Source of the DNA: Nostoc sp. S13
GTDB taxonomy: Bacteria; Cyanobacteriota; Cyanobacteriia; Cyanobacteriales; Nostocaceae
NCBI RefSeq assembly: GCF_029379315.1
Contig: NZ_JAQYWQ010000042.1
Span: 1-49,160 of the forward strand
DNA length: 49,160 nt
Direction of reading: 5' to 3'
Positions 9,164 through 16,987 of this stretch are shown piece by piece (the first letter of the stretch is position 1; every line of letters starts with the position of its first letter). A program made the position numbers and the translations under genes. The notes beneath the pieces were generated by a model that worked only from the letters and a program-made list of their open reading frames with translations, made no database searches and had not been told where the DNA came from.

Positions 9164-9567
9164 AAAACAATGTCCTGACTTAACGAATTAAATATTAAAA
9201 GTTTAATTTGATATTCTTTTAAAGAATCTTGAATAAATTGACGGGAGAAAAAGTCTTGGTATGTATCTTGGCTAATAGCTAGATATAAAAGGCGTTCTGG
9301 CTCTTCTTTTTTTAATGCTAGCCGATAATTCAGGGTTTGACCTAAAGCGAGATGAAATTCAGTTACTTCCGACGCACCTATAAAGGATTTAACTTCTACG
9401 GCTATTTTTTGACCTTGTTTTTGTGCGGCTAATAATCTTTCTGCTCCTAAATCCACAAAAAATTCAATGTCATCAACTTTCAGATGTAGTGGATTATGGG
9501 TAATGATCCAACCATCTTTTTCTAAAGCAGTGCGGACAGATTGATGAAATATATCTTTAGATGGCAT
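9151..9567 (-). CDS. xisH: XisH family protein, PD-(D/E)XK nuclease-like
   Basis: 138 residues from the ATG at 9567, which gives the canonical start MPSKDIFHQSVRTALEKDGW. A start at 9609 would add residues that are only the duplicated methyltransferase DNA read in another frame. Residues Asp39 and Glu43 (VDLGAE) and Glu58-Val-Lys60 (IAVEVKSF) form a restriction-endonuclease-like D...ExK pattern that appears intact. Nuclease activity is inferred, not shown. The start codon lies inside the end of a 24-codon frame copied from the methyltransferase gene, which may couple its translation. Confidence 0.93.
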   Translation of the reverse strand: MPSKDIFHQSVRTALEKDGWIITHNPLHLKVDDIEFFVDLGAERLLAAQKQGQKIAVEVKSFIGASEVTEFHLALGQTLNYRLALKKEEPERLLYLAISQDTYQDFFSRQFIQDSLKEYQIKLLIFNSLSQDIVLWKE

Positions 9568-9631
9568 AGGGAAATGGATAGGTATTGTAGAGTTTGGCAA
9601 CAGCAGCACTAACAGTTTGGGAATCGGACAT
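9557..9631 (-). pseudogene. Truncated methyltransferase N-terminus (24 codons)
   Basis: Starts at the duplicated ATG and reads MSDSQTVSAAVAKLYNTYPF, then PYAI and a TAA at 9557-9559. The first 21 residues (through the P after YPF) equal those of the intact methyltransferase. The frame ends 11 bases inside xisH, in a different frame. It is either a dead fragment or a leader peptide that delivers ribosomes to xisH. Confidence 0.7.
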
Positions 9632-9634
9632 GAT
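9579..9634. repeat. 56-bp direct repeat, copy B
   Basis: Exact partner of 8699-8754, with an offset of 880 bp. Together with copy A it encloses the xisHI pair. The following 287 bp to the next gene (9635-9921) hold no other gene that I can see. Confidence 0.95.
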
Positions 9635-9921
9635 AAATAAATCTTGGGGCAATTCTGAGTTTATCGAATCTCGGATGCTAATAAGCATTGAAGAAGAATT
9701 CAGAAGTCAGAATTCAGGAGTCAGAATGCAATCAGTGGGGGATTCAGACCCGCCACTGATTGAAGACCACCAAATTTTCTTGTTTTGTGGGGGTCTTAAA
9801 CGCCGTTTATTCATCCACCAGTCGCACAAAATACCCAAGTGAATTCTGGCGACTGGCACCTTTATTCTGTTTGATAAGGAGTAAAATTCAAGCCAATAGA
9901 ATTAATAACGTTGTATTACAG

Positions 9922-10695
9922 ATGGTAGATTACGGTTTGTCGGGTAAAGTTGCCCTAGTAACTGGTGTAAGCCGACACATGGGAATTGGTGCAGCGATCG
10001 CTCATTCACTTGCTGCATCTGGAGCAAATATCTTTACGACTTATTATCGACCATACGATAAGCTGATGCCTTGGGGTAGCAATTTTCATGAGGCAGAAGA
10101 AATCATTGAATCACTAAAATTATAAGGAGTCAAAGCCGCAGGGGTTGAGGTTAACTTGGCTGAGTCAGAAATGCCCAAAAAACTTTTTGACCACATTGAG
10201 GGCAGTCTGGGACAAGTAGATATTCTAATTAACAATGCCGCTCACGATCAACAAGCAGATATATACTCTTTATCATCCGAATTACTTGATACTCATTACA
10301 CCGTAAATATTCGAGGTACTACATTGTTGTGTGGCGAATTTGCTAATCGCCATGATGGACGGCCAGGAGGACGAATTATCAATCTTACCTCTGGTCAAAG
10401 TCTGGCTCCTATGTCCAAAAACCTACCCTACGCTATTAGCAAAGGAGCAATAGAAGCGCTGACTCTAAGTCTCAGTGCTAGCCTAGCAAGTAAAAATATT
10501 AGTGTAAATGCCGTAGATCCTGGGGCAACAGATACAGGCTGGATGAGTAATGAAATCCGCTCAAAAATTGAGGAAAAAGCACCGTTTGGTCGTTTAGGTA
10601 CACCAGCAGATGCCGCGCGTATCATATTATTTCTCGCCTCATTGCAAGGACAGTGGATTACAGGGCAAATTATTCGTTCTAGAGGTGGACAGTAA
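9922..10695 (+). pseudogene. Short-chain dehydrogenase/reductase gene with an in-frame stop
   Basis: The start MVDYGLSGKVALVTGVSRHM has the SDR nucleotide-binding motif (TGVSRHMGIG). The later part has NNA (ILINNAAHD), the catalytic Ser region (NLTSGQS) and YAISK (Tyr-x-x-x-Lys), then NAVDPGATDTGWM. Both halves are in the same frame, but a TAA at 10123-10125 (after ...EEIIESLKL) interrupts them. The frame continues GVKAAGVEVNLAESEMPKKL without a shift. A single base change from a sense codon would explain this. The downstream part could restart at a TTG at 10156 but would lack the cofactor-binding half. Substrate unknown. A sequencing error is the main alternative. Confidence 0.85.
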
Positions 10696-10766
10696 CTTCA
10701 TTCTGCCGTTTTCTATAAGAATGCGATAATCTTTCCATATCTTTGTTTTAACCTGTATTTACTTGT

Positions 10767-11501
10767 ATGATTTACAACCAATCAGAGTTTGATTTACGCT
10801 GTGAATGGGGCCCACAAGGAGTTGCTCAACTCGCTCCCATAAGTGATGTAGTTGTGATAGTTGACGTTCTCTCTTTTTCTACCTGCGTGGAAATTGCCAC
10901 CAATAATGGCGCGATAATTTTTCCCTATGCAATCAGAGATGAATCTGTCATAGATTATGCCAAGTCAGTGCGAGCAGAGTTGGCAAGTTATAGACAACGT
11001 TGGACTACAACAGGATATTCTCTCTCGCCAAAATCGGTGGTTCAGATTCCTGCTGGAACTAGACTAGTTTTACCCTCACCTAATGGTTCTTTTCTGACCT
11101 TACATACAGGGAATACACCAACTTTGGCTGGCTGCTTGCGAAATTGTCAAGCTGTGGCCGAGTTTGCTCAAAAGTATGGCGATAAAATCGCTGTGATTCC
11201 TGCCGGTGAGAGGTGGAAAGATGATGGTAGCCTACATCCTGCATTTGAAGATTTAATTGGTGCTGGGGCAATTCTCAGTTATTTATATGGCAGTCTATCA
11301 CCAGAGGCTGAAGTGGCTGTGGCAACATTTCAGGCTTTCCAGCAGGATTTACCGGGGTACTTGAAAAAATGCAGTTCTGGTAAAGAGTTGATTGAAAAAG
11401 GCTTTGAGTCAGATGTTGAACTGTCAGCCGCTTACAATGTTAGTGACTGCGTGCCTTTATTTACTGATAATGCTTATGTAAATTACAGGCTACAAGGTTA
11501 A
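10767..11501 (+). CDS. ComB family 2-phosphosulfolactate phosphatase-like protein
   Basis: 244 residues. Family features are the N-terminal strand VVVIVDVLSFSTCVEIA, the LPSPNGSFLTL loop, and GCLRNCQAVAEFA. ComB removes phosphate from 2-phosphosulfolactate in methanogen coenzyme M synthesis. Cyanobacteria do not make coenzyme M, so the physiological substrate here is uncertain. Its stop codon abuts the galE stop on the other strand (11501/11502), so the two convergent transcripts must overlap. Confidence 0.85.
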   Translation: MIYNQSEFDLRCEWGPQGVAQLAPISDVVVIVDVLSFSTCVEIATNNGAIIFPYAIRDESVIDYAKSVRAELASYRQRWTTTGYSLSPKSVVQIPAGTRLVLPSPNGSFLTLHTGNTPTLAGCLRNCQAVAEFAQKYGDKIAVIPAGERWKDDGSLHPAFEDLIGAGAILSYLYGSLSPEAEVAVATFQAFQQDLPGYLKKCSSGKELIEKGFESDVELSAAYNVSDCVPLFTDNAYVNYRLQG

Positions 11502-12518
11502 TTAGGCATATGCCATATTTATATGCTTTTGCCTTGCCAAGTGAATTTTCTGTTTTTCCCAAGTAATGGTTGTGTCAATAATCTCATCTAAATCATTGTG
11601 CTTTGGTTGCCAACCCAAAACCCTACGGATTTTATCAGCACAAGCTGCAACACAGGCAGGATCGCCCGGACGACGTGGTGCGGCAATAACGGGAAAATCT
11701 ACACCAGAAATAGCCTTAACTCTTTCAATAACTTGTCGCACGCTGTATCCTTGCCCGTAACCGCAGTTGAAAATTTGGCTTTCCCCTCTTTTTTCTAAGT
11801 AATCCAAAGCATCTAAGTGAGCAGTGGCCAAATCCTCGACGTGGATATAGTCTCGGATGGCAGTTCCATCAGGTGTAGGAAAATCAGTACCAAAAATTCG
11901 TACTTCCGGCTTGCGATTGAGTGCCGCATCACAAGCAGCCCGAATCAAGTGAGTAGCATTCGGTGACATTTGCCCCAATAGTCCACTTGGTTGAGAACCT
12001 GCGACATTAAAGTAACGTAGAATTACGTAGTGTAATGAAGATACTGCTGCATAGTCCCGGATCACCCACTCACTCATCAACTTGGAACGTCCGTAAGGAT
12101 TAATGGGCTGTGTAGGATTCGACTCAGTAACAGGATTTTCTTCTACTTCTCCGTACACTGCGGCTGTGCTGGAAAAAATCAACTTGTTAACGCCCATAAC
12201 GCTACAGCAGTGCAGCAAATTTAAGGTGTTGCGGGTGTTGTTTGCGTAGTAATCGAGGGGATGAGCTACTGATTCTGGAACAATCAGACTAGCGGCAAAA
12301 TGTAAGACGGCGCTGAATTCATGCTGGGCAAAAACTTGATAAAGATGCTCAGTGTCTACTAAATCGCCAATAATTAGTTTCCCGTGTAGTACAGATGTTG
12401 GTGAACTTGTAGAGCAGTTGTCGTAGACCACGACATCATAACCAGCTTCCCCCAGTTGACGAACTACATGGGAGCCAATGTAACCAGCACCGCCAGTTAC
12501 CAATATTTTCTTTTTCAT
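11502..12518 (-). CDS. galE: UDP-glucose 4-epimerase
   Basis: Interconverts UDP-glucose and UDP-galactose and so supplies galactose donors for polysaccharide synthesis. 338 residues of the extended SDR type: NAD-binding TGGAGYIGSH at residues 8-17, the SSTAAVYG catalytic serine/threonine segment, and NPYGRSK (Tyr-x-x-x-Lys). The C-terminal substrate segment has APRRPGDPA. It lies just after the priming glycosyl transferase gene (9-base gap), so the two are probably one transcript. No terminator is seen between it and the convergent comB-like gene. Confidence 0.95.
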   Translation of the reverse strand: MKKKILVTGGAGYIGSHVVRQLGEAGYDVVVYDNCSTSSPTSVLHGKLIIGDLVDTEHLYQVFAQHEFSAVLHFAASLIVPESVAHPLDYYANNTRNTLNLLHCCSVMGVNKLIFSSTAAVYGEVEENPVTESNPTQPINPYGRSKLMSEWVIRDYAAVSSLHYVILRYFNVAGSQPSGLLGQMSPNATHLIRAACDAALNRKPEVRIFGTDFPTPDGTAIRDYIHVEDLATAHLDALDYLEKRGESQIFNCGYGQGYSVRQVIERVKAISGVDFPVIAAPRRPGDPACVAACADKIRRVLGWQPKHNDLDEIIDTTITWEKQKIHLARQKHINMAYA

Positions 12519-12527
12519 TTTTTTTCC

Positions 12528-13940
12528 TTATCTACCTTTACCTAACAAAACAACTCGAATGGTTTTGAAAGCGATCGCTAAATCCAACCAAATGGAATAA
12601 TTCTTGATGTAATACAGATCGTAAGAAAGCTTTTCGTAAGCATCTTCAATAGATGCTCCATAGGGATACATAACCTGTGCCCAGCCTGTAATTCCCGGTT
12701 TTACCAGATAGCGTACTTCATAGTAGGGAATCGCTTCTTTGAGTTTGACATCAAATTCTGGTCGTTCTGGACGAGGCCCAATCAGACTCATTTCACCCTG
12801 TAAGACGTTCCATATTTGAGGTAATTCGTCAATACGTAACAAACGTAGCCAGTATCCGACTCTGGTGATCCGTGGATCGCGTTGACTAGCCCACTGCGCC
12901 CCCAACTTCTCTGCATCCTGATACATGGAGCGAAATTTATAAACTTTAAATGGTTTACCGTATAACCCACTTCGCTGCTGACTGTACAATACTGGGCCAG
13001 GACTATCTAATCTAATTAGCAATGCAACCAACAACAGAAGTGGTGCAACTAATACTAGTAAAAACAGTATCAATATGACATCAATAACTCGCTTCAGTTT
13101 CTTGCTGAAGTAACCAGGCATTAGGTTAAAACCATCGCTAAATGCCAACCATTTATCTTGTAGCAGCGATGAAGGTAGTTTATACCAAAATGTTTCGTAA
13201 ACATCCGGCAATGTGTAAACCGGAATACCTCGCAAGCGCATCTGCATTAACTGTTGCGCTTCAGATGTGGAAAAATTTATCTGCGCTGTAACTATGACTC
13301 CAGACCAGGATTTTTGACTCCATTGCGACAAATCGCTCAGATTTCCCTGATAACTCAGATTGCTTTTTGGTAAGTCTATGGTTTTTTGATTTTCCTCTGC
13401 TAAAACAGTCAACTTTCCTAAAGGATTAAGTCCTAGCAATTTTTGGGCAAATTTGATGGCATTATCCCCTGCTCCTAATATTAACCAACGACTTTTCTCT
13501 TCGTGCGATCGCACCAATTTCACTGCCACCAAGCGCAATATCACTGCCCAAATGGTAAAGATTCCCAAGCTAGGTAGAAAGACACTCCGCCACGACACCG
13601 GGTTATGTTTGCCAATATCTGATAAGTAAATAAGGGCAGAGATGAAGAACGCGATCGCAACGTTACAAACAATAATTCGAGCCGGCGCTCTCAAACCTGC
13701 AATTTGCCGATCTGGATAGTAAGCATCTGCTAAATAAAATGCTGCAATTATCATGCAAACAAATCCATAAGGCAATGGATTGAGCCAATGTAAAGGTTGA
13801 TCTAAACGCAACCATTGTGCGATCGCTAAACAAATGAGCAAGCCAAAAATATCCCCTAACAAGAGCAATATCGGGAGGCTGCGGACTATATTTGGCAACC
13901 TAGCATTGGCAGGGTAACTAACATAACTTGTAAGAGTCAT
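12528..13940 (-). CDS. Polyprenyl glycosyl-1-phosphate transferase (exopolysaccharide priming)
   Basis: Transfers a sugar-1-phosphate from a nucleotide sugar to undecaprenyl phosphate, the first step of repeat-unit assembly. 470 residues: four to five N-terminal membrane helices, a Rossmann-like middle part (WLILGAGDNAIKFAQKLLG), another hydrophobic segment (VILILFLLVLVAPLLLLVAL), then the bacterial sugar transferase domain with SPGPVLYSQQRSG, KVYKFRSM, RIDELPQIWNVLQGEMSLIGPRPERPEF and KPGITGWAQV. The domain order is WcaJ/CpsE-like. It is divergent from the Wzc-like gene across a 690-bp spacer. Confidence 0.94.
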   Translation of the reverse strand: MTLTSYVSYPANARLPNIVRSLPILLLLGDIFGLLICLAIAQWLRLDQPLHWLNPLPYGFVCMIIAAFYLADAYYPDRQIAGLRAPARIIVCNVAIAFFISALIYLSDIGKHNPVSWRSVFLPSLGIFTIWAVILRLVAVKLVRSHEEKSRWLILGAGDNAIKFAQKLLGLNPLGKLTVLAEENQKTIDLPKSNLSYQGNLSDLSQWSQKSWSGVIVTAQINFSTSEAQQLMQMRLRGIPVYTLPDVYETFWYKLPSSLLQDKWLAFSDGFNLMPGYFSKKLKRVIDVILILFLLVLVAPLLLLVALLIRLDSPGPVLYSQQRSGLYGKPFKVYKFRSMYQDAEKLGAQWASQRDPRITRVGYWLRLLRIDELPQIWNVLQGEMSLIGPRPERPEFDVKLKEAIPYYEVRYLVKPGITGWAQVMYPYGASIEDAYEKLSYDLYYIKNYSIWLDLAIAFKTIRVVLLGKGR

Positions 13941-14630
13941 TGATTTTTATTATTTTTCAGTATCCTGGTATTTCTTGGTTAATTAAAAGCAGCAAGAAAT
14001 TTCAAGATGGTAATACTAAAAACTAGCCGTATTGTGTCAAAGCATAGAGAAACGATAAATTTTCTACTGCTATATTTTTCAAAGCAATTGGGTATTGAGT
14101 ATTAGAAGATGGCAGGTAAATTCTCAGTGCCTTTGCATAATATGTCTATAAAAAACACATTTTACTTGCGTTGGCTGTCCGACTCACACGCACGATGTAT
14201 TTAAAGTTCTTGCCTTGACATTTGCATAATGCCATGAATGTAGGCTATATAAACTTTAAATTTAAATCATTACAGTAAATTTACTTTGAAAGTACATATT
14301 TACAGATTGATAAAATAATAGCAAAAAATTTATTCTGTCTAAGAAGATGCTGTGATCAACTTCATATCAAGGATTTTAATTGATAAGATGCTGTTATCAA
14401 CTTCATATCAAGGGTTGTCATTGGTTAAGGTACAGTAATATTCACATAGATTTGGTATTAAAGTAATTTAAAATTTTAATAAAGAATATCAAAGGTACGT
14501 TGACATTTAGATAATATTTCTGGGATAAAAAAAGATGTAATAAAAAGGAAAGCGATCTGAAAAAATTACAGATAGGTCTGGCATTTTATATATATTTAGT
14601 TTTTAAATAATTAAACCTAAATATGTCCAA
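13941..14630. promoter_or_regulatory. Divergent control region of the polysaccharide locus
   Basis: 690 bp, AT-rich, with no gene visible. It lies between two divergent exopolysaccharide genes and so should hold both promoters. The clearest structure is a 29-bp direct repeat at 14344-14413. I cannot assign exact promoter elements. Confidence 0.5.
14344..14413. repeat. 29-bp direct repeat upstream of the Wzc-like gene
   Basis: Copies at 14344-14372 and 14385-14413 differ at one base (aagatgctg[tg/tt]atcaac, then ttcatatcaagg). The 41-bp spacing is about four helical turns, so both copies face the same side of the DNA, as paired regulator sites often do. Function is inferred only. Confidence 0.7.
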
Positions 14631-14699
14631 ATGACTATCTTGGACTACCAAATTTGCAGAGCAAAATTAGTAAGTATTTCAGGTATTCGAACATATTCC

Positions 14700-16913
14700 A
14701 TGCCTCCTAACCAACAAGACCAAAACTCCCTAGATTTGCAACAATACTCGCTGATTCTGAAAAGGCGTTGGCTAGTCATAGCTGCGGTGACTGCCTCTAT
14801 TTTTGGACTGTCAGCTTTAATTGCCATCAGACAAAAACCAATTTATGAAGCAGAAGGCAAGTTGCTTTTCAGTAAAACTGACCGTGTTTCTTCGCTGACA
14901 AGTCCCTCCACACAAGTTGGAGAGTTAAACGGTGTGACTCTACTAAGCAGCCCATTGGATACAGAAGCAGAGATAATTCGCTCCAATCCAATAGTTAAGA
15001 AAACCATTACTAGCCTAAGCCTGACAGATCAGAAAGGAACACCTCTAGAAAAAGATGAGTTTCTCAAAAAACTCAAGGCTAAAAGTATCCGAGGTACAGA
15101 TATTTTGGCAATTTCTTACCGCAGTAGCGATCCAAAAGAAGCCGCAGCTGTTGTGAATTCGGTGATGAAATATTACCTGGCAAACAATATTAACGTTAAT
15201 CAAGCCCAGGCAAGGGTTGCAAAGAGATTTTTAAGTAACCAATTGCCTGATGTAGAGACAAGGGTAGTTAGAGCAGAGACAGCTTTGCGTAAGTTTAAAG
15301 AAGAAAACAAGGTATTTGCTTTAGACCAAGAAGCTACCACAGGTGTAGAAAGGCTCAATGAGTTATCTGGTCAGATAACTCAAGCTCAGTCAAACTTGGT
15401 AGATGCCGAGACTCGCTCACAACTTCTACAACGTCAATTGAAATTGAATTCGCTGCAAGCTGTGGATATGGGCAATTTAAGTCAATCCAAAGGTGTGCAG
15501 GAGGTGCTAACAGAATATCAGAAAGTAGAAAACGAGTTAGCGGTGGCACAGACTCGCTATACAAATGAACATCCAGCGATCGTTAATTTGACGGCAAAAG
15601 CAGCAGCTCTCAAAAAACAGTTAGCAATGCGAGTTTCGGAAAACGCGGGCAGTGAAAAATCTGTACCAACGCAAAATTTACAGATGGGGGAACTCAAGCA
15701 GACTCTAACTGCTCAGTTGGTACAGTCGGATGTGGAACGTTCAGCATTAGCCAATCGAATTAGGGTTTTGCAAGATGCATACACAATGTCCCAAAAACGG
15801 TTGGGTGTCTTACCCCAATTGCAACAAAACCAGCAACAGCTAGAGCGACAGTTGCAAGTAGCACGAGGAACTTATGAAGAACTGCTGAAGCGATCGCAAG
15901 AAGTGGATGTCGCTGTCAATCAAAATGTCGGTAATGCACAGGTGGTATCTATGGCTTTACTTCCTAACAAAGCAGCTAACAAAATTACACTTTACCTTGC
16001 GCTAGGTGGATTTTTGGGAATTTTGCTAGGTGTGGGGATAGCTTTAATGTTGGAAGCTATGGATCAATCCCTGAAAACTATTGAGGAAGCTCAACAGCTA
16101 TTTGATTATCCCTTACTCGGTACAATTCCTCACTTAGGTCAAAAATCTAAAGGTGGTGAGGCAGAGTCTTTACTAGAACTGCCAATGAGAGAGAATTCTT
16201 ACTCAGTAGCAAATTCAGCCTTTGAGATGCTTCAGACAAACTTGGATTTTACCGTTTTTGAGAAACCGCTAAAAGTAATTGCTGTGGTTAGTTCAACTCC
16301 AGGTGAAGGCAGATCATTTGTGGCATCTAACCTGGCAGTAGCTAAAGCACATATGGGACGCAAAGTGCTGTTAGTAGATGCGGATATGCGTCACTCCTGC
16401 CAACAACAAATCTGGAAATTACCCAACTTGCTAGGACTGAGTAATGTTTTAGTCAGTCAAGCAGAGTTTTCCCGCACTACCCAAGAAGTATTGGTTAACT
16501 TAGATGTGCTAACTGTTGGCACAATTCCACCTAATCCGGTAGCATTGCTAAACTCACAGCGCATGGTTTTGTTAATTCAAGAGGCAGCCAAAGATTATGA
16601 TTATGTCATTATTGATACTCCTGCCTTGAGTCTGTTTGGTGATGGACTGATGCTAGGCAAGATGGCAGATGGGATATTGCTGGTTGTACGTCCTGGAGTG
16701 CTTGACTCTGCTGTTGCTAAGAGTACGAAGATCATGCTTGAGCAAGCGCGATCGCGTGTTTTGGGAATGGTGGTGAATGGAGTTACTGCTGATAGTGGTT
16801 ATATGCACTACAGCAAGAAGGGCTATTACGACAAAAAGAGTAGCGATGCCTACGGCGGCAAGCTACGGAATAGCAAGGATAAAGTGAAGTTGCCTAATAT
16901 AGAATTTTCCTAA
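14700..16913 (+). CDS. Wzc-like polysaccharide copolymerase / tyrosine autokinase
   Basis: Controls chain length and export of the polysaccharide. From the ATG at 14700 (MPPNQQDQNSLDLQQYSLIL) it has 737 residues. An ATG at 14631 would add 23. Order: Wzz domain with a first membrane helix (LVIAAVTASIFGLSALIAI), a long coiled-coil region, a second helix (LYLALGGFLGILLGVGIAL), then the BY-kinase domain. Walker A' (VLLVDADMR) and Walker B (YVIIDTP) are present, and the tail has a tyrosine cluster (MHYSKKGYYDKKSSDAYGG). Odd: Walker A reads STPGEGRSF, with Arg (codon 16311-16313) where family members have Lys. Confidence 0.92.
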   Translation: MPPNQQDQNSLDLQQYSLILKRRWLVIAAVTASIFGLSALIAIRQKPIYEAEGKLLFSKTDRVSSLTSPSTQVGELNGVTLLSSPLDTEAEIIRSNPIVKKTITSLSLTDQKGTPLEKDEFLKKLKAKSIRGTDILAISYRSSDPKEAAAVVNSVMKYYLANNINVNQAQARVAKRFLSNQLPDVETRVVRAETALRKFKEENKVFALDQEATTGVERLNELSGQITQAQSNLVDAETRSQLLQRQLKLNSLQAVDMGNLSQSKGVQEVLTEYQKVENELAVAQTRYTNEHPAIVNLTAKAAALKKQLAMRVSENAGSEKSVPTQNLQMGELKQTLTAQLVQSDVERSALANRIRVLQDAYTMSQKRLGVLPQLQQNQQQLERQLQVARGTYEELLKRSQEVDVAVNQNVGNAQVVSMALLPNKAANKITLYLALGGFLGILLGVGIALMLEAMDQSLKTIEEAQQLFDYPLLGTIPHLGQKSKGGEAESLLELPMRENSYSVANSAFEMLQTNLDFTVFEKPLKVIAVVSSTPGEGRSFVASNLAVAKAHMGRKVLLVDADMRHSCQQQIWKLPNLLGLSNVLVSQAEFSRTTQEVLVNLDVLTVGTIPPNPVALLNSQRMVLLIQEAAKDYDYVIIDTPALSLFGDGLMLGKMADGILLVVRPGVLDSAVAKSTKIMLEQARSRVLGMVVNGVTADSGYMHYSKKGYYDKKSSDAYGGKLRNSKDKVKLPNIEFS

Positions 16914-16987
16914 CCCTTTAGTACGAGTTTTAAGCAATTTATTCTGTATTTTGAGAGAAAGTAATTTATCTAACGAAAATATTTTTA

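Noticed and set aside
9568..9609. Longer XisH start giving 14 extra residues
   Set aside because: The extra codons are the duplicated methyltransferase DNA read in another frame. XisH proteins begin at the downstream MPSKD or an equivalent.
8834..9609. An fdxN-type developmentally excised element
   Set aside because: No XisF-like recombinase, no nif/fdx gene and no element borders are visible. Only the xisH and xisI accessory genes are present.
8699..9634. 56-bp repeats as a simple transposition target duplication
   Set aside because: Too long for known target duplications, and similarity continues outside the identical core. A segmental duplication fits better.
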